This document shows, piece by piece, positions 7,306 to 15,867 of a stretch of DNA of 55,128 nt. Position 1 is the stretch's first letter. The number at the start of each line of letters is the position of its first letter. Below the pieces are notes generated by a model. It was not told where the DNA came from and made no database searches. It saw nothing but the letters and a program-made list of their open reading frames with translations. The stretch covers positions 1-55,128 of the forward strand of contig JAFXZK010000120.1 in NCBI GenBank assembly GCA_017541265.1, given 5' to 3'. The position numbers and the translations under genes were made by a program. The stretch is from Bacteroidaceae bacterium. GTDB taxonomy: Bacteria > Bacteroidota > Bacteroidia > Bacteroidales > Bacteroidaceae.

Positions 7306-8817
7306 ATGGACTTCAATAGAATTACCGCTGCCGAAGCTGCAGCCCTCGTCCAGAACGGACAAACCATCGGCCTGAGTGGTTTCACACCAGCAGGCGTCGC
7401 AAAGTGCACACCAGCAGAGATTGCAAAGAAAGCCCTCGCAGAACATGCTGCAGGCCGCCCCTTCAAGATTAGCATCTTCACAGGTGCCAGCACGGGCCAG
7501 AGCTGCGATGGAGACCTCTCCAACGCAATGGCAATCGACTTCCGCGCACCCTACACCACCAATCCCGACTTCCGCAAGAACGTCAACAACAACACCCTGA
7601 ACTACTCCGACCTGAACCTCTCGAACATGGCAACCCAGATTCGTCAGGGCTACCTCGGCCCCGTACACTGGGCCATCATTGAGGCTTGTGCCATAGAGAA
7701 GGTAGGCAACAAGGCACACATCTACCTGACGGCAGCCGGCGGCATCAGCCCCACCGTGTGCCGCCTCGCTACTGAGGGCATCATCGTGGAGCTTAACGCC
7801 TTCCACAGCCCCAACAGCAAGGGTATCCACGACGTGTATGAGATAGAGGACCACCCCTTCCGCACGCCCATCATGATTACGAAGGCAAGCGACCGCATCG
7901 GCAAGCCTTACGTGGAGGTGGATGCCGACCGCATCAAGGGCGTTGTGGAGTGTAACGTCCCCGACGAGGCCCGCAGCTTCAAAGACCCTGACCCCATCAC
8001 CACTCAGATTGGCCAGAATGTCGCCGACTTCCTGCTGCTCAACCTCAAGAAGGGTCTCATCCCGAAGTCCTTCCTCAATCTGCAGAGCGGCGTGGGCAGC
8101 GGTGCCAATGCTGTACTCGGCGCCCTCGGCCAGTGCCCCGAGGTGCCCAACTTCAACATCTACACAGAAGTGCTTCAGGACGCTCCCGTAGGTCTGATGA
8201 AGCAAGGTCGCGTGCTCTCCGCTTCGGCCTGCTCCCTGACCGTCACCAACGAGTGCCTGCTTGACATCTACGACAATATCGACTTCTTCAGGGACAAGCT
8301 TGTGCTGCGTCCCTCAGAGATAAGCAACTGCCCCGAGGTTATTGCCCGTCTCGGCGTCTGCGCCCTCAATACAGCCATCGAGTGCGACCTCTACGGCCAC
8401 GTGAACAGCACCAAGATTTGCGGCACGAAGATGATGAACGGCATCGGCGGCTCGGCGGACTTCGCCTCCAGCGCTTACCTGACCATCTTCACTTGCGGCT
8501 CCGTCACCAAGGGCGGCGCTATCTCCAGCATCGTGCCCTTCGCCAGCCACATCGACCACACGAACCATTACATCGACGCAGTCATTACGGAGTACGGCGT
8601 GGCCGACCTTCGCCATAAGAGCGACATGCAGAAGGCACAGGAACTCATCAAGGTGGCACATCCCGACTACCGTCCCATGCTGCAGGACTACCTGAAGTTC
8701 GCAGAGAAGCGCGGCGGCCATACCCACCACGAGCTGGCAGCAGCCTTCGCCATGCACGACACCTTCCTCCGCAAGGGCGACATGCATCTGACCGATTTTG
8801 CAGAGTACATAAAATAA
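7306..8817 (+). CDS. Acetyl-CoA hydrolase/transferase family protein (probable succinyl-CoA:acetate CoA-transferase)
   Basis: This 503-residue class I CoA-transferase probably moves CoA between acyl-CoA and a carboxylate such as acetate or succinate in fermentative acid metabolism. It has the Ach1/Cat1-type layout: RITAAEAAALVQNGQTIGLSG at the N-terminus, GSGANAV as the CoA-binding glycine loop (about residues 266-272), and Glu288 in YTEVLQD as the likely catalytic glutamate. GGSADFASSAYL and EYGVADLR in the C-terminal half are also typical. It is transcribed alone from the promoter at 7273. The exact acyl substrate is inferred from family only. Confidence 0.88.
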   Translation: MDFNRITAAEAAALVQNGQTIGLSGFTPAGVAKCTPAEIAKKALAEHAAGRPFKISIFTGASTGQSCDGDLSNAMAIDFRAPYTTNPDFRKNVNNNTLNYSDLNLSNMATQIRQGYLGPVHWAIIEACAIEKVGNKAHIYLTAAGGISPTVCRLATEGIIVELNAFHSPNSKGIHDVYEIEDHPFRTPIMITKASDRIGKPYVEVDADRIKGVVECNVPDEARSFKDPDPITTQIGQNVADFLLLNLKKGLIPKSFLNLQSGVGSGANAVLGALGQCPEVPNFNIYTEVLQDAPVGLMKQGRVLSASACSLTVTNECLLDIYDNIDFFRDKLVLRPSEISNCPEVIARLGVCALNTAIECDLYGHVNSTKICGTKMMNGIGGSADFASSAYLTIFTCGSVTKGGAISSIVPFASHIDHTNHYIDAVITEYGVADLRHKSDMQKAQELIKVAHPDYRPMLQDYLKFAEKRGGHTHHELAAAFAMHDTFLRKGDMHLTDFAEYIK

Positions 8818-8929
8818 GGTTATGAGTTTCTGAGGTTGTGAGGTTATGAGGCTTTAAGGTTGTGAGGTGTATTCACCTTAAAACCTGAAAGCGAAGCGAC
8901 CTTAAAACCTGAAACCCTCAAGAAAAGTT

Positions 8930-10651
8930 ATGAACTACGAGTGGAGCTATAATCCGCCAACCGAAGCACAGCTGAAGCTTGCAGGGGAGATGGCAGAGGA
9001 GCTGAGAATCAGCCCCGTGCTTACCCGTGTGCTGATCAGTCGCGGCATAGACAACGTGCAGGACGCACGCAAGTTCTTCCGCCCCCAGCTCACCGACCTG
9101 CACGACCCCTTCCTGTTCCAGGACATGCAGAAGGCTGTGAACCGCCTCAACGAAGCCCTCGGACGCAAGGAGCGCATCCTCGTCTATGGCGACTACGATG
9201 TGGACGGTTGCACCGCCGTGGCGCTCGTCTATCGCTTCCTCCAGCAGTTCTACAGCAACATCGACTACTACATCCCTGACCGCAACGAGGACGGCTACGG
9301 CGTCTCGCGCAAAGGTGTGGACTATGCCTGCGAGACGGGCGTAGGGCTTATCATCGTGCTCGACTGCGGCATCAAGGCTATTGATGAGGTCGCCTACGCC
9401 AAGGAGAAAGGTATCGACTTCATCATCTGCGACCATCATGTGCCCGACGAGGAGCTGCCGCCTGCTGTGGCTGTGCTCAACGCCAAGCGTCTGGACAACA
9501 CCTATCCCTACGAGCACCTCTGCGGCTGTGGCGTGGGCTTCAAGCTGATACAGGCCTTTGCCATCAGCAACGGCATAGAGTTCTCCCAACTGATTCCCTT
9601 GCTCGACCTCTGCGCCATCAGTATCGCAGCCGACCTCGTGCCCATCATGGGCGAGAACCGCATCCTTGCCTATCACGGCCTGCGCCAGCTCAACAGCGCG
9701 CCGAGTATTGGCGTCAAGGCGCTCATGGAGGTCTGCGGATTGAAGGACAAGGAGATTTCTCTGGGTGATATCATCTTCAAGATAGGGCCGCGCATCAACG
9801 CATCCGGACGTATGCAGACAGGCAACGAGGCTGTGGCGCTGCTCATCGAAAAGGACCGGCAAGCCGCCAAGGAGCAGGCAGAACTTATCAACGAATACAA
9901 CGAGCAGCGCAAGGATCTGGACAAGACGATGACCGAAGAGGCCAACCGCATCGTCAAGACCCTGGAGCACCGCCATGAGCACAAGTCCATCGTCCTCTAT
10001 AACGAGGAATGGCATCGCGGCATCATCGGCATCGTGGCCTCCCGTCTGACGGAAGTCTTCTACAAGCCCAGCGTGGTGCTCACTTGCAACGACGACGGCA
10101 TGGCGACCGGCTCGGCACGCAGCGTGCCGGGATTCGATGTCTATAAGGCCATCGAGAGCTGCGCCGACCTGCTCGTGAATTTCGGTGGTCACACATACGC
10201 CGCAGGCTTGAGCATGCCGGCCCAGAACATCCCGGCCTTCCGCCACCGCTTCGAGGAGTATGTCAAGGAGCACATACAGCCGGAGCAGACCAGCGCCATC
10301 CTGAATATCGACGCCGTCGTTGACTTCCACGACATCAACCGCCGTGTCGCATCCGACCTCAAACGCTTTGCCCCCTATGGCCCCGACAACCCCAAGCCCC
10401 TTTTCTGCACGCCACAGGTCTATGACTACGGCACCAGCAAGGTCGTAGGGCGCGACCAGGAACACATCAAGCTGGAACTTGTGGACTCCAAGAGCAGCAC
10501 CGTGATGAACGGCATCGCCTTCGGCCAGAGTTCGCAGGCACGCTACATCAAGACCAAGCGAGCCTTCGACATCGTCTATCACATCGAGGAGAACACGCAC
10601 AAGCACGGCGAGGTGCAGCTGCAAATAGAGGACATCAAGCCAAGGGAGTAA
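8930..10651 (+). CDS. recJ: Single-stranded-DNA-specific exonuclease RecJ
   Basis: RecJ degrades single-stranded DNA 5' to 3' in recombination and repair, working with RecQ. The 573-residue protein has the DHH-superfamily motifs: VYGDYDVDGCTAVAL (from about residue 83), DCGIKA, and DHHVPDEELPPAVAVLNAK (DHH near 167). The DHHA1 part follows with GPRINASGRM and FGGHTYAAG, then a C-terminal OB-like region. The gene sits just before recQ, which fits the joint role. The 110 bases upstream hold repeated AGGTTGTGAGG words and their complements rather than a clear promoter. Confidence 0.95.
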   Translation: MNYEWSYNPPTEAQLKLAGEMAEELRISPVLTRVLISRGIDNVQDARKFFRPQLTDLHDPFLFQDMQKAVNRLNEALGRKERILVYGDYDVDGCTAVALVYRFLQQFYSNIDYYIPDRNEDGYGVSRKGVDYACETGVGLIIVLDCGIKAIDEVAYAKEKGIDFIICDHHVPDEELPPAVAVLNAKRLDNTYPYEHLCGCGVGFKLIQAFAISNGIEFSQLIPLLDLCAISIAADLVPIMGENRILAYHGLRQLNSAPSIGVKALMEVCGLKDKEISLGDIIFKIGPRINASGRMQTGNEAVALLIEKDRQAAKEQAELINEYNEQRKDLDKTMTEEANRIVKTLEHRHEHKSIVLYNEEWHRGIIGIVASRLTEVFYKPSVVLTCNDDGMATGSARSVPGFDVYKAIESCADLLVNFGGHTYAAGLSMPAQNIPAFRHRFEEYVKEHIQPEQTSAILNIDAVVDFHDINRRVASDLKRFAPYGPDNPKPLFCTPQVYDYGTSKVVGRDQEHIKLELVDSKSSTVMNGIAFGQSSQARYIKTKRAFDIVYHIEENTHKHGEVQLQIEDIKPRE

Positions 10652-10708
10652 TGTCTCTTCACCCCCAAAAGAAACAGGTTGAAAGACAAGCACATGCATT
10701 ACTGAAAA

Positions 10709-10796
10709 AAAAGAGCGTGTACTTGTGGCAATAAGTCCACGTTCTTCCGGCAATAAGAACGTGTACTTATGGGGATAAGAACGTGGACTTATGACA
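10709..10796. repeat. 22-bp dyad array, family A, locus A2 (4 units, inverted polarity)
   Basis: Units start at 10709, 10731, 10753 and 10775, each exactly 22 bases with the AAGNNC-NN-GNNCTT core. The A-run preceding the first unit corresponds to the T-run that ends the other family A arrays, so this one is in the opposite orientation. The core of unit 2 (AAGTCCACGTTCTT) is the exact reverse complement of that of unit 4 (AAGAACGTGGACTT). It lies between recJ and recQ. Confidence 0.9.
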
Positions 10797-10831
10797 ATAG
10801 GCACATGGGGTTCCCAGAAAGAGAAAAAGAG

Positions 10832-12727
10832 ATGCAGTATCTTTCCATCCTTCAAAAGTACTGGGGCTACAACGACTTTCGCGGCATCCAGCGACAGGTC
10901 ATTGAAAGCATCGGCTCGGGGCGTGACACCCTTTGCCTCATGCCCACAGGCGGTGGCAAGAGCATCACCTTCCAAGTGCCGGCTCTCGCCATGAAGGGCG
11001 TCTGCATTGTATTTACGCCGCTCATCTCGCTCATGAAGGACCAGGTGGAGGCTTTGCGCAAACGCGGCATCAAGGCAGCCTACATCAACAGTCACATGTC
11101 GCACGAGGAGGTCCTGACCGTCCTGGACAACAGCATCTTCGGTGCCTATAAATTCCTCTACATCTCTCCCGAACGTCTCTCCAGCGAATTGTTTGTCAAC
11201 AAGCTGCGCCGTATGAAGGTCTGCTTCATTACGGTCGACGAGGCGCACTGCATCTGTCAGTGGGGCTACGACTTCCGCCCCTCCTACCTGCACGTTGCCG
11301 ACATCCGCGACCACTTCCCGAAGTGTCCTGTCCTTGCGCTTACCGCTACGGCGACACCCGAAGTGGTGCACGACATACAGCAGAAGCTGCGGTTCCGCGA
11401 GGAGAACGTGCTTCGGATGAGCTTCGAAAGGAAGAACCTCGCGTACATCGTGCGTCGGGAGGACAGCATTCGGGACGGCATTCTGCACGCTCTGGAAGCG
11501 ATACAAGGCAGCTGCATCATCTACACGCGCAGCCGGCGGAATTGCCGCGAACTGGCGGAGAATCTCAATGCCCTGGGGTATTCCGCCACCTTCTACCATG
11601 CTGGTCTGGCTGGAGTCCAGAAGAGCGAACGACAGGAGCGCTGGCGTCGCGGCGAGGTGCGCATCATGGTGGCAACCAACGCTTTCGGCATGGGTATCGA
11701 CAAACCCGACGTCCGCCTTGTGCTTCATGCTGACATACCTGATTCCATCGAGGCATACTTCCAGGAAGCGGGGCGTGCTGGGCGCGACGGTGAGAAGGCA
11801 TACGCCATTCTCCTGACCGACGGCAGCGAACGCCGCCGTGCAGCAAGCCGTCTGTCGCAGCAATTCCCGGAGCTTGACTATGTGCGGGATGTCTATGAGC
11901 TGCTGGGCTGCTTCTTCGGCATTGCTGTTGGCGACGGTATGCTTGTCACGCGCGAGTTCAGCATCGAGCAGTTCTGCCGCACCTATAGCCATTTCCCGAC
12001 AACGCTCCTCGGTGCACTCGACCTTCTGGACAAGGCTGGCTACATCGAGTATCAGGACGAGGACGACGCCCGCAGCCGCCTGCGCATCAATGTCACGCGC
12101 ACCGAGCTGTTCCGTGCCCTCGACGTCGATGGCGAACGGCTCATGCTCTCCGTGCTACGTCATTATGGCGGCATCTTTGTTGATCATGTCTTTATAGACG
12201 AGGACCTGTTGAGCCATGACACAGGTCTGTCTGCCGACGACATATATCAGATACTCTTGCGGCTCTCGCAGCTTCACCTCATCTCCTTCATTCCGCGTAA
12301 GCACTTGCCGCGCATCACCTTCCTTCGCCGCCGCATAGACAAGGAGGAACTGTCGCTTCCGCCCCAGGTCTATGAGGAGCGCCGCAAGTGCTATGAGCAG
12401 CGTATCGAGGCCATGTTGCAGTATGCCAGCGCGGATGCCGAGTGCTGTCGCAGCCGTATGCTGCTGCGTTATTTCGGGGAGGAAGCGGAAGCGGATTGCG
12501 GCATCTGCGACGTTTGCTCCGGGAGGGAGAGCCAACGACCGTCGGAAGACGAATGTGCCGCGTTGCGTTCGCACATACTTGCCCAACTGCAGCAAGGGCC
12601 TCTCAATTCCTATAACCTTGACCTTGGCGGCTTCAACCCCGCTTGTCTCGAAACCGTCATAGACCGTATGCGTGCCAATGGCGAAATCGTCTTCGACGGT
12701 TCGCTCTTGAGGGCGGCTCAGCCTTAG
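10832..12727 (+). CDS. recQ: RecQ-family ATP-dependent DNA helicase
   Basis: This is a 3'-5' superfamily 2 helicase for repair and fork maintenance. The 631-residue protein has PTGGGKS (motif I, near residue 37), PLISLMKDQV, DEAHCICQWGYDFRPSY (motif II with the RecQ aromatic loop, near 135), TATATPEV, and GRAGRDG (motif VI). The RQC zinc site is CRSRMLLRYFGEE...CGICDVC near 530-565. A short winged-helix-like C-terminal part follows; a classical HRDC domain is not evident. The start MQYLSILQKYWG at 10832 follows a purine-rich site (GAGAAAAAGAG). An earlier ATG (10769) would put array A2 in the coding region and is rejected. The TAG stop overlaps the stop of the convergent gene. Confidence 0.93.
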   Translation: MQYLSILQKYWGYNDFRGIQRQVIESIGSGRDTLCLMPTGGGKSITFQVPALAMKGVCIVFTPLISLMKDQVEALRKRGIKAAYINSHMSHEEVLTVLDNSIFGAYKFLYISPERLSSELFVNKLRRMKVCFITVDEAHCICQWGYDFRPSYLHVADIRDHFPKCPVLALTATATPEVVHDIQQKLRFREENVLRMSFERKNLAYIVRREDSIRDGILHALEAIQGSCIIYTRSRRNCRELAENLNALGYSATFYHAGLAGVQKSERQERWRRGEVRIMVATNAFGMGIDKPDVRLVLHADIPDSIEAYFQEAGRAGRDGEKAYAILLTDGSERRRAASRLSQQFPELDYVRDVYELLGCFFGIAVGDGMLVTREFSIEQFCRTYSHFPTTLLGALDLLDKAGYIEYQDEDDARSRLRINVTRTELFRALDVDGERLMLSVLRHYGGIFVDHVFIDEDLLSHDTGLSADDIYQILLRLSQLHLISFIPRKHLPRITFLRRRIDKEELSLPPQVYEERRKCYEQRIEAMLQYASADAECCRSRMLLRYFGEEAEADCGICDVCSGRESQRPSEDECAALRSHILAQLQQGPLNSYNLDLGGFNPACLETVIDRMRANGEIVFDGSLLRAAQP

Positions 12728-13968
12728 CGCCATGAGTTTCGGATGTCTAACTGCATGTTCCAGTTGGACTCTGTCGGCTTGTAGATGCCTGCCTGGTGGA
12801 GAATCGTCCAAAGCGGACGGCGGCAATGGGTGGAGAAAAGACGCTTCTCCCGAACCCAAAGGCTGACAAGGCGTGTGATGTCTGTGGATTTACGGTTTCT
12901 TGTGAGCAGAAGGAATTCTCGTGCATAGTCGGTGTTGCCGCAGAAGATGGGCGTCAGTTGCAGAATGAGCTGGCGTTCGCTGTCGTCGGTATTGCCTGTT
13001 TCCTCTTCCTCCGACATCCCGATTTGTCTGCGTAACTGTTGTCTCAGCACGAGTGCCGAGAGCAGCATAATCAGTTTGCGGCGTGGCACATTGAGGTAGA
13101 GCAGCCGGTGCATGAGCGCTCCAAACTGATCCTTTTGGTAGCAGAGGTCTGCGGGCAGCTGCATCAGAGAGGCTTCGATGGCATCTATCTGCCTGGTGAT
13201 GGTCGGTTGCCATTGCTGTATATCGCTCAGCTCTGCCTTGTGCATGGCACACCATTGCCGGTGCATCCGTTCTGCCTCCGTGCTTTGGCAAAGCTGTGGA
13301 AAATAGATGTCCTGAAACTGTCTGGTGCGCTCCTTGCTGCCCATTGCCGTGAGAGTGTGGCGCAGCTGTGGAGCCAGGGCGTGTATGTCGCTGTCAGCAT
13401 GGCGGCATACCAGTCGGCGTATTTGGCTGAGCTGTTGCTGTGTCTCTCTGCTGACATCCCAATGGGAGAGTTGCAGGATGAGGGCGAGGTGCTCCAGCAG
13501 GGTCTGCTTGTTCATGCATTTGCCGCGTCGCAGTTCAGCCAAGGCGACCTTGAGGCTGATGTCAAGGCGTTTGTCGTCGGGGCAGGTGTCCATGAGCGGT
13601 GCGCCGGTCCATTGCCATTCCGTCCAAAGGTCTGATGTGTGGTCGGCGGTGCCGTCCAGGGTAGGGTAGTCCCCGCTGATGCTGATGTTGTAGCAGCGTC
13701 CTTCGCTGTCGGTGTCCGTCACCTTGCCCACGAGCACCGCAGTGTTGTCGTGCTGCATCATGCGCAGCACATGTTCCAGGTCGAAGCGGCTCACAACACC
13801 CCGATACGCCGTTCCAATCAAGGCACGGACAATGATGCCGAAGTCGTGCGTCTGTTCCGTGAGAAGCAACACCTCGGGCTTCTGCTGCTCCAATTCTGCC
13901 ATCACGGCAGGCACGTCGGCTTCCCCGCAGTCGTATTGTATGCCCGTAATCAGTATAAGTGTTTCCAT
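12724..13968 (-). CDS. Protein of unknown function paired with an S24 regulator (414 aa)
   Basis: I do not recognise this protein. It has no signal peptide or membrane segment. The N-terminal 100 residues look like a globular alpha/beta domain (METLILITGIQYDCGEADV, then PEVLLLTEQTHDFGIIVRAL). The middle (about 150-330) is mostly helical with many Gln, Leu and Arg. The last 60 residues (VREKRLFSTHCRRPLWTIL, then HQAGIYKPTESNW) resemble a C-terminal module seen in other Bacteroidales hypothetical proteins. It lies 3 bases after the S24 regulator gene on the same strand, so the two are surely cotranscribed. Its stop interlocks with that of recQ. Confidence 0.75.
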   Translation of the reverse strand: METLILITGIQYDCGEADVPAVMAELEQQKPEVLLLTEQTHDFGIIVRALIGTAYRGVVSRFDLEHVLRMMQHDNTAVLVGKVTDTDSEGRCYNISISGDYPTLDGTADHTSDLWTEWQWTGAPLMDTCPDDKRLDISLKVALAELRRGKCMNKQTLLEHLALILQLSHWDVSRETQQQLSQIRRLVCRHADSDIHALAPQLRHTLTAMGSKERTRQFQDIYFPQLCQSTEAERMHRQWCAMHKAELSDIQQWQPTITRQIDAIEASLMQLPADLCYQKDQFGALMHRLLYLNVPRRKLIMLLSALVLRQQLRRQIGMSEEEETGNTDDSERQLILQLTPIFCGNTDYAREFLLLTRNRKSTDITRLVSLWVREKRLFSTHCRRPLWTILHQAGIYKPTESNWNMQLDIRNSWR

Positions 13969-13971
13969 GGT

Positions 13972-14661
13972 TTATAGATCTCTCATCACCATGATGACGC
14001 GATAGGCGGCGCGGAAGTCGCTCTTGGCAAGCCTGCCGCCGTCGGCCAGCTGGTAGTTGGGGTTTTCTGTGCTGAGCCGCAGGAAGGGCGATGTTGGTCC
14101 AGGGTCCTCCACCATTTTCACCATGAGGCGTCCATCGGTGGTCTGCACCAGATAAGGGTCGCCTTTCCGAAATTCTTCATAGCGGCCAAGCGCCTCACTT
14201 ACGCCGACATAGTCGCCGTCCTGAATGCGCGGCAACATGCTGTCGCCGTGGCATTGGAAGACGTACTTGATGTCGCGTCGTGGCATCTGCACAGGCACAA
14301 GCCCCTCTCTGTTCTCCGATTGCGGGGCATCGCCAAGCGAAGGCTGCAAGCCGGTCACAAAGAGTGCGGATGCCTTGCTTTGCGGCTTGCTGTCCATTCG
14401 ATATGCCTCTTCGTCTTCCTCTTCTTCCTCGTCAGGCAGCGGCAATGGTCCGGAGGACAATGGTGCGCTGCCTCCGCGCAGCCATTCGCGGTCCACTTGA
14501 GGGAAACGTGCTACGATAGCATCTATGCCTCGGTTGGGAATGTGGTCGCGATAGACCCAGTTATTGACTGCCTGTGGCGATATGCCTATCATGTCGGCAA
14601 GGTGTGAACGGTTGCGGCAGTAACGCTCCACCAGAATGGTAATCTTTTCTTCTACTGTCAT
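13972..14661 (-). CDS. LexA/CI-like transcriptional regulator with S24 peptidase domain
   Basis: This is a 229-residue repressor-type protein. Residues 1-60 form a helix-turn-helix (SHLADMIGISPQAVNNWVYR). An acidic Pro/Glu-rich linker follows (LPDEEEEEDEE, about 75-86). The C-terminal half is an S24 (LexA/UmuD) domain with the nucleophile Ser141 in GDSM and the general base Lys182 in LMVKMVE, so self-cleavage is possible; no certain Ala-Gly cleavage site is seen. It is the first gene of a two-gene unit with an unknown protein. The divergent spacer carries repeated boxes that could be its operators, so it may control both itself and the sugar kinase. Confidence 0.85.
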   Translation of the reverse strand: MTVEEKITILVERYCRNRSHLADMIGISPQAVNNWVYRDHIPNRGIDAIVARFPQVDREWLRGGSAPLSSGPLPLPDEEEEEDEEAYRMDSKPQSKASALFVTGLQPSLGDAPQSENREGLVPVQMPRRDIKYVFQCHGDSMLPRIQDGDYVGVSEALGRYEEFRKGDPYLVQTTDGRLMVKMVEDPGPTSPFLRLSTENPNYQLADGGRLAKSDFRAAYRVIMVMRDL

Positions 14662-14688
14662 TGTCTTCTTTTTTTTTGTTTATGTGTG

Positions 14689-14696
14689 CAAAGTTA
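14689..14696 (-). promoter_or_regulatory. -7 promoter element of the S24 regulator unit
   Basis: TAACTTTG on the minus strand matches TAnnTTTG and lies 27 bases upstream of the start codon. Confidence 0.6.
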
Positions 14697-14735
14697 AAAC
14701 AAAAACACAGATAATGCAAGAAAAAGGCTTAATAT

Positions 14736-14808
14736 TTTACACAAAAGGTGCGAAGACGCATTGTTTAACACAAAACAAATCAGAAAAGTGCGAAGACATT
14801 TGTGTAAG
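14736..14808. promoter_or_regulatory. Candidate operator region between the S24 regulator and the sugar kinase
   Basis: GTGCGAAGAC occurs at 14748-14757 and again at 14788-14797, exactly 40 bases apart. Beside these are TTACACAAAA (14737-14746), TTAACACAAAA (14765-14775) and the inverted TTTGTGTAA (14799-14807). The inverted box covers the TTTG that would be the -33 element of the kinase promoter. Repeated and inverted half-sites in a divergent spacer next to a CI-like gene suggest operators. Confidence 0.5.
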
Positions 14809-14822
14809 AAAGTGTTTTTTCG

Positions 14823-14830
14823 TATCTTTG
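14823..14830 (+). promoter_or_regulatory. -7 promoter element of the PfkB kinase gene
   Basis: TATCTTTG, with TTTG at 14799-14802 (20 bases between), is a complete Bacteroidetes promoter 22 bases upstream of the start codon. Confidence 0.75.
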
Positions 14831-14851
14831 TGCTCTGTAAGTGACAACCAA

Positions 14852-15835
14852 ATGGAAAACGCAAGGAAAGTTATCGGCGTAGGCGAAGCCATCCTGGACA
14901 TCCTCTTTAGGGAGGGACAGCCAGTGGCGGCAGTGCATGGTGGCAGCAGTTTCAACAGTATCATCAGCGTGGGACGTGCGGGTGTGCCCTGTACGTTTGT
15001 CGGCTATACAGGCGCAGACATTGTGGGGCGGCAGACGGTCGACTTCCTGCACGCCAATGGTGTCGGCACCGACCACTTCCAGCTGCGGCAGGGTGAGAAG
15101 AGTGCCGTCAGCCTCGCCTTCCTTGGTGAGAACAAGGATGCCAGCTACCTCTTCTACAGGGAGCCATCGCATGTCTCTTCCTCCTGGACGTTGCCCACAA
15201 TGGAGCGCGGCGATGTTCTGCTCTATGGCTCCTACTATGCGGTGTGTACGGGCATGAGACCTTTGATAGAGCAACTACTCGACCGTGCAGCTCAGGCAGG
15301 TGCCATCGTCTATTACGACATCAACTTCCGCCGCAACCACAAGGACGAGCTGGAGTCTCTCATGCCAGTCTTCCTTGAGAACTTCCGGCAGAGCACAGTC
15401 ATCAGAAGCAGTGCCGATGACATTGAAGTGATGTTTGCCTCGCGCGACGCGCGCGATATATATAATATGTATATAAGCCGCTATTGTCCGTTCTTCATTT
15501 GCACGGCGGGCGCGGGGCAGATTATCGTTTGCACCCCTGGCGGCTGCTACGACTTCCAGGCACCGCCCATAGAAGATGTGGTGAGCACAGTCGGTGCCGG
15601 CGACAGCTTCAATGCCGGCTTTGCCTGTGCCCTCATCTGGGAAGGCATCATGCCCGAAGACCTGCCCCTCATTGGCCGAGATGTCTGGCAGCGCCTCATC
15701 GCCACCGCCTGCCGTTTCGCAGGAGAGACTTGCTGCAGCACAGAGAACTATATAAATGATAGGCATGATAGGCTTAATGGGTTTAATGGGGCTAATGAAC
15801 CCAGCATGTCCCATCAAGCCCATCAAGCCTATTAA
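14852..15835 (+). CDS. PfkB-family carbohydrate kinase
   Basis: This is a ribokinase-fold sugar kinase of 327 residues, probably acting on fructose or a related sugar. The first PfkB motif region is GGSSFNSIISVGRAGVP (from about residue 30), and the catalytic signature VGAGDSFNAGFA lies near residue 250 with its Asp base. The natural end should be near residue 300; the last 22 or so residues (from NDRHDRLNG) are encoded by a long inverted repeat at 15768-15832 and look like a repeat-derived tail. The start at 14852 follows the promoter at 14823; an upstream in-frame ATG (14636) lies before the promoter. The next gene is a beta-galactosidase, a natural partner for sugar use. Confidence 0.88.
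   Translation: MENARKVIGVGEAILDILFREGQPVAAVHGGSSFNSIISVGRAGVPCTFVGYTGADIVGRQTVDFLHANGVGTDHFQLRQGEKSAVSLAFLGENKDASYLFYREPSHVSSSWTLPTMERGDVLLYGSYYAVCTGMRPLIEQLLDRAAQAGAIVYYDINFRRNHKDELESLMPVFLENFRQSTVIRSSADDIEVMFASRDARDIYNMYISRYCPFFICTAGAGQIIVCTPGGCYDFQAPPIEDVVSTVGAGDSFNAGFACALIWEGIMPEDLPLIGRDVWQRLIATACRFAGETCCSTENYINDRHDRLNGFNGANEPSMSHQAHQAY
15768..15832 (+). terminator. Long inverted repeat inside the 3' end of the kinase gene
   Basis: The arms 15768-15789 and 15811-15832 are each 22 bases. They pair at 19 Watson-Crick positions plus one G-U, with a 21-base loop. Each arm is itself a 9-bp-period repeat (GGCTTAATG type), and CCCAT repeats continue to 15865. The hairpin ends one base before the stop codon TAA. 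There is no T-run, so a classical intrinsic terminator is doubtful; an RNA-stability or attenuation role is as likely. Confidence 0.5.
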
Positions 15836-15867
15836 TCCCATAACTCCCATCAATCCCATAAACATCC

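Noticed and set aside
8918-11992. A 1024-residue open frame on the minus strand across recJ and recQ
   Set aside because: It lies antisense to two clear genes with full motif sets. It is a by-product of their G/C-rich third positions and its translation has no recognisable motif.
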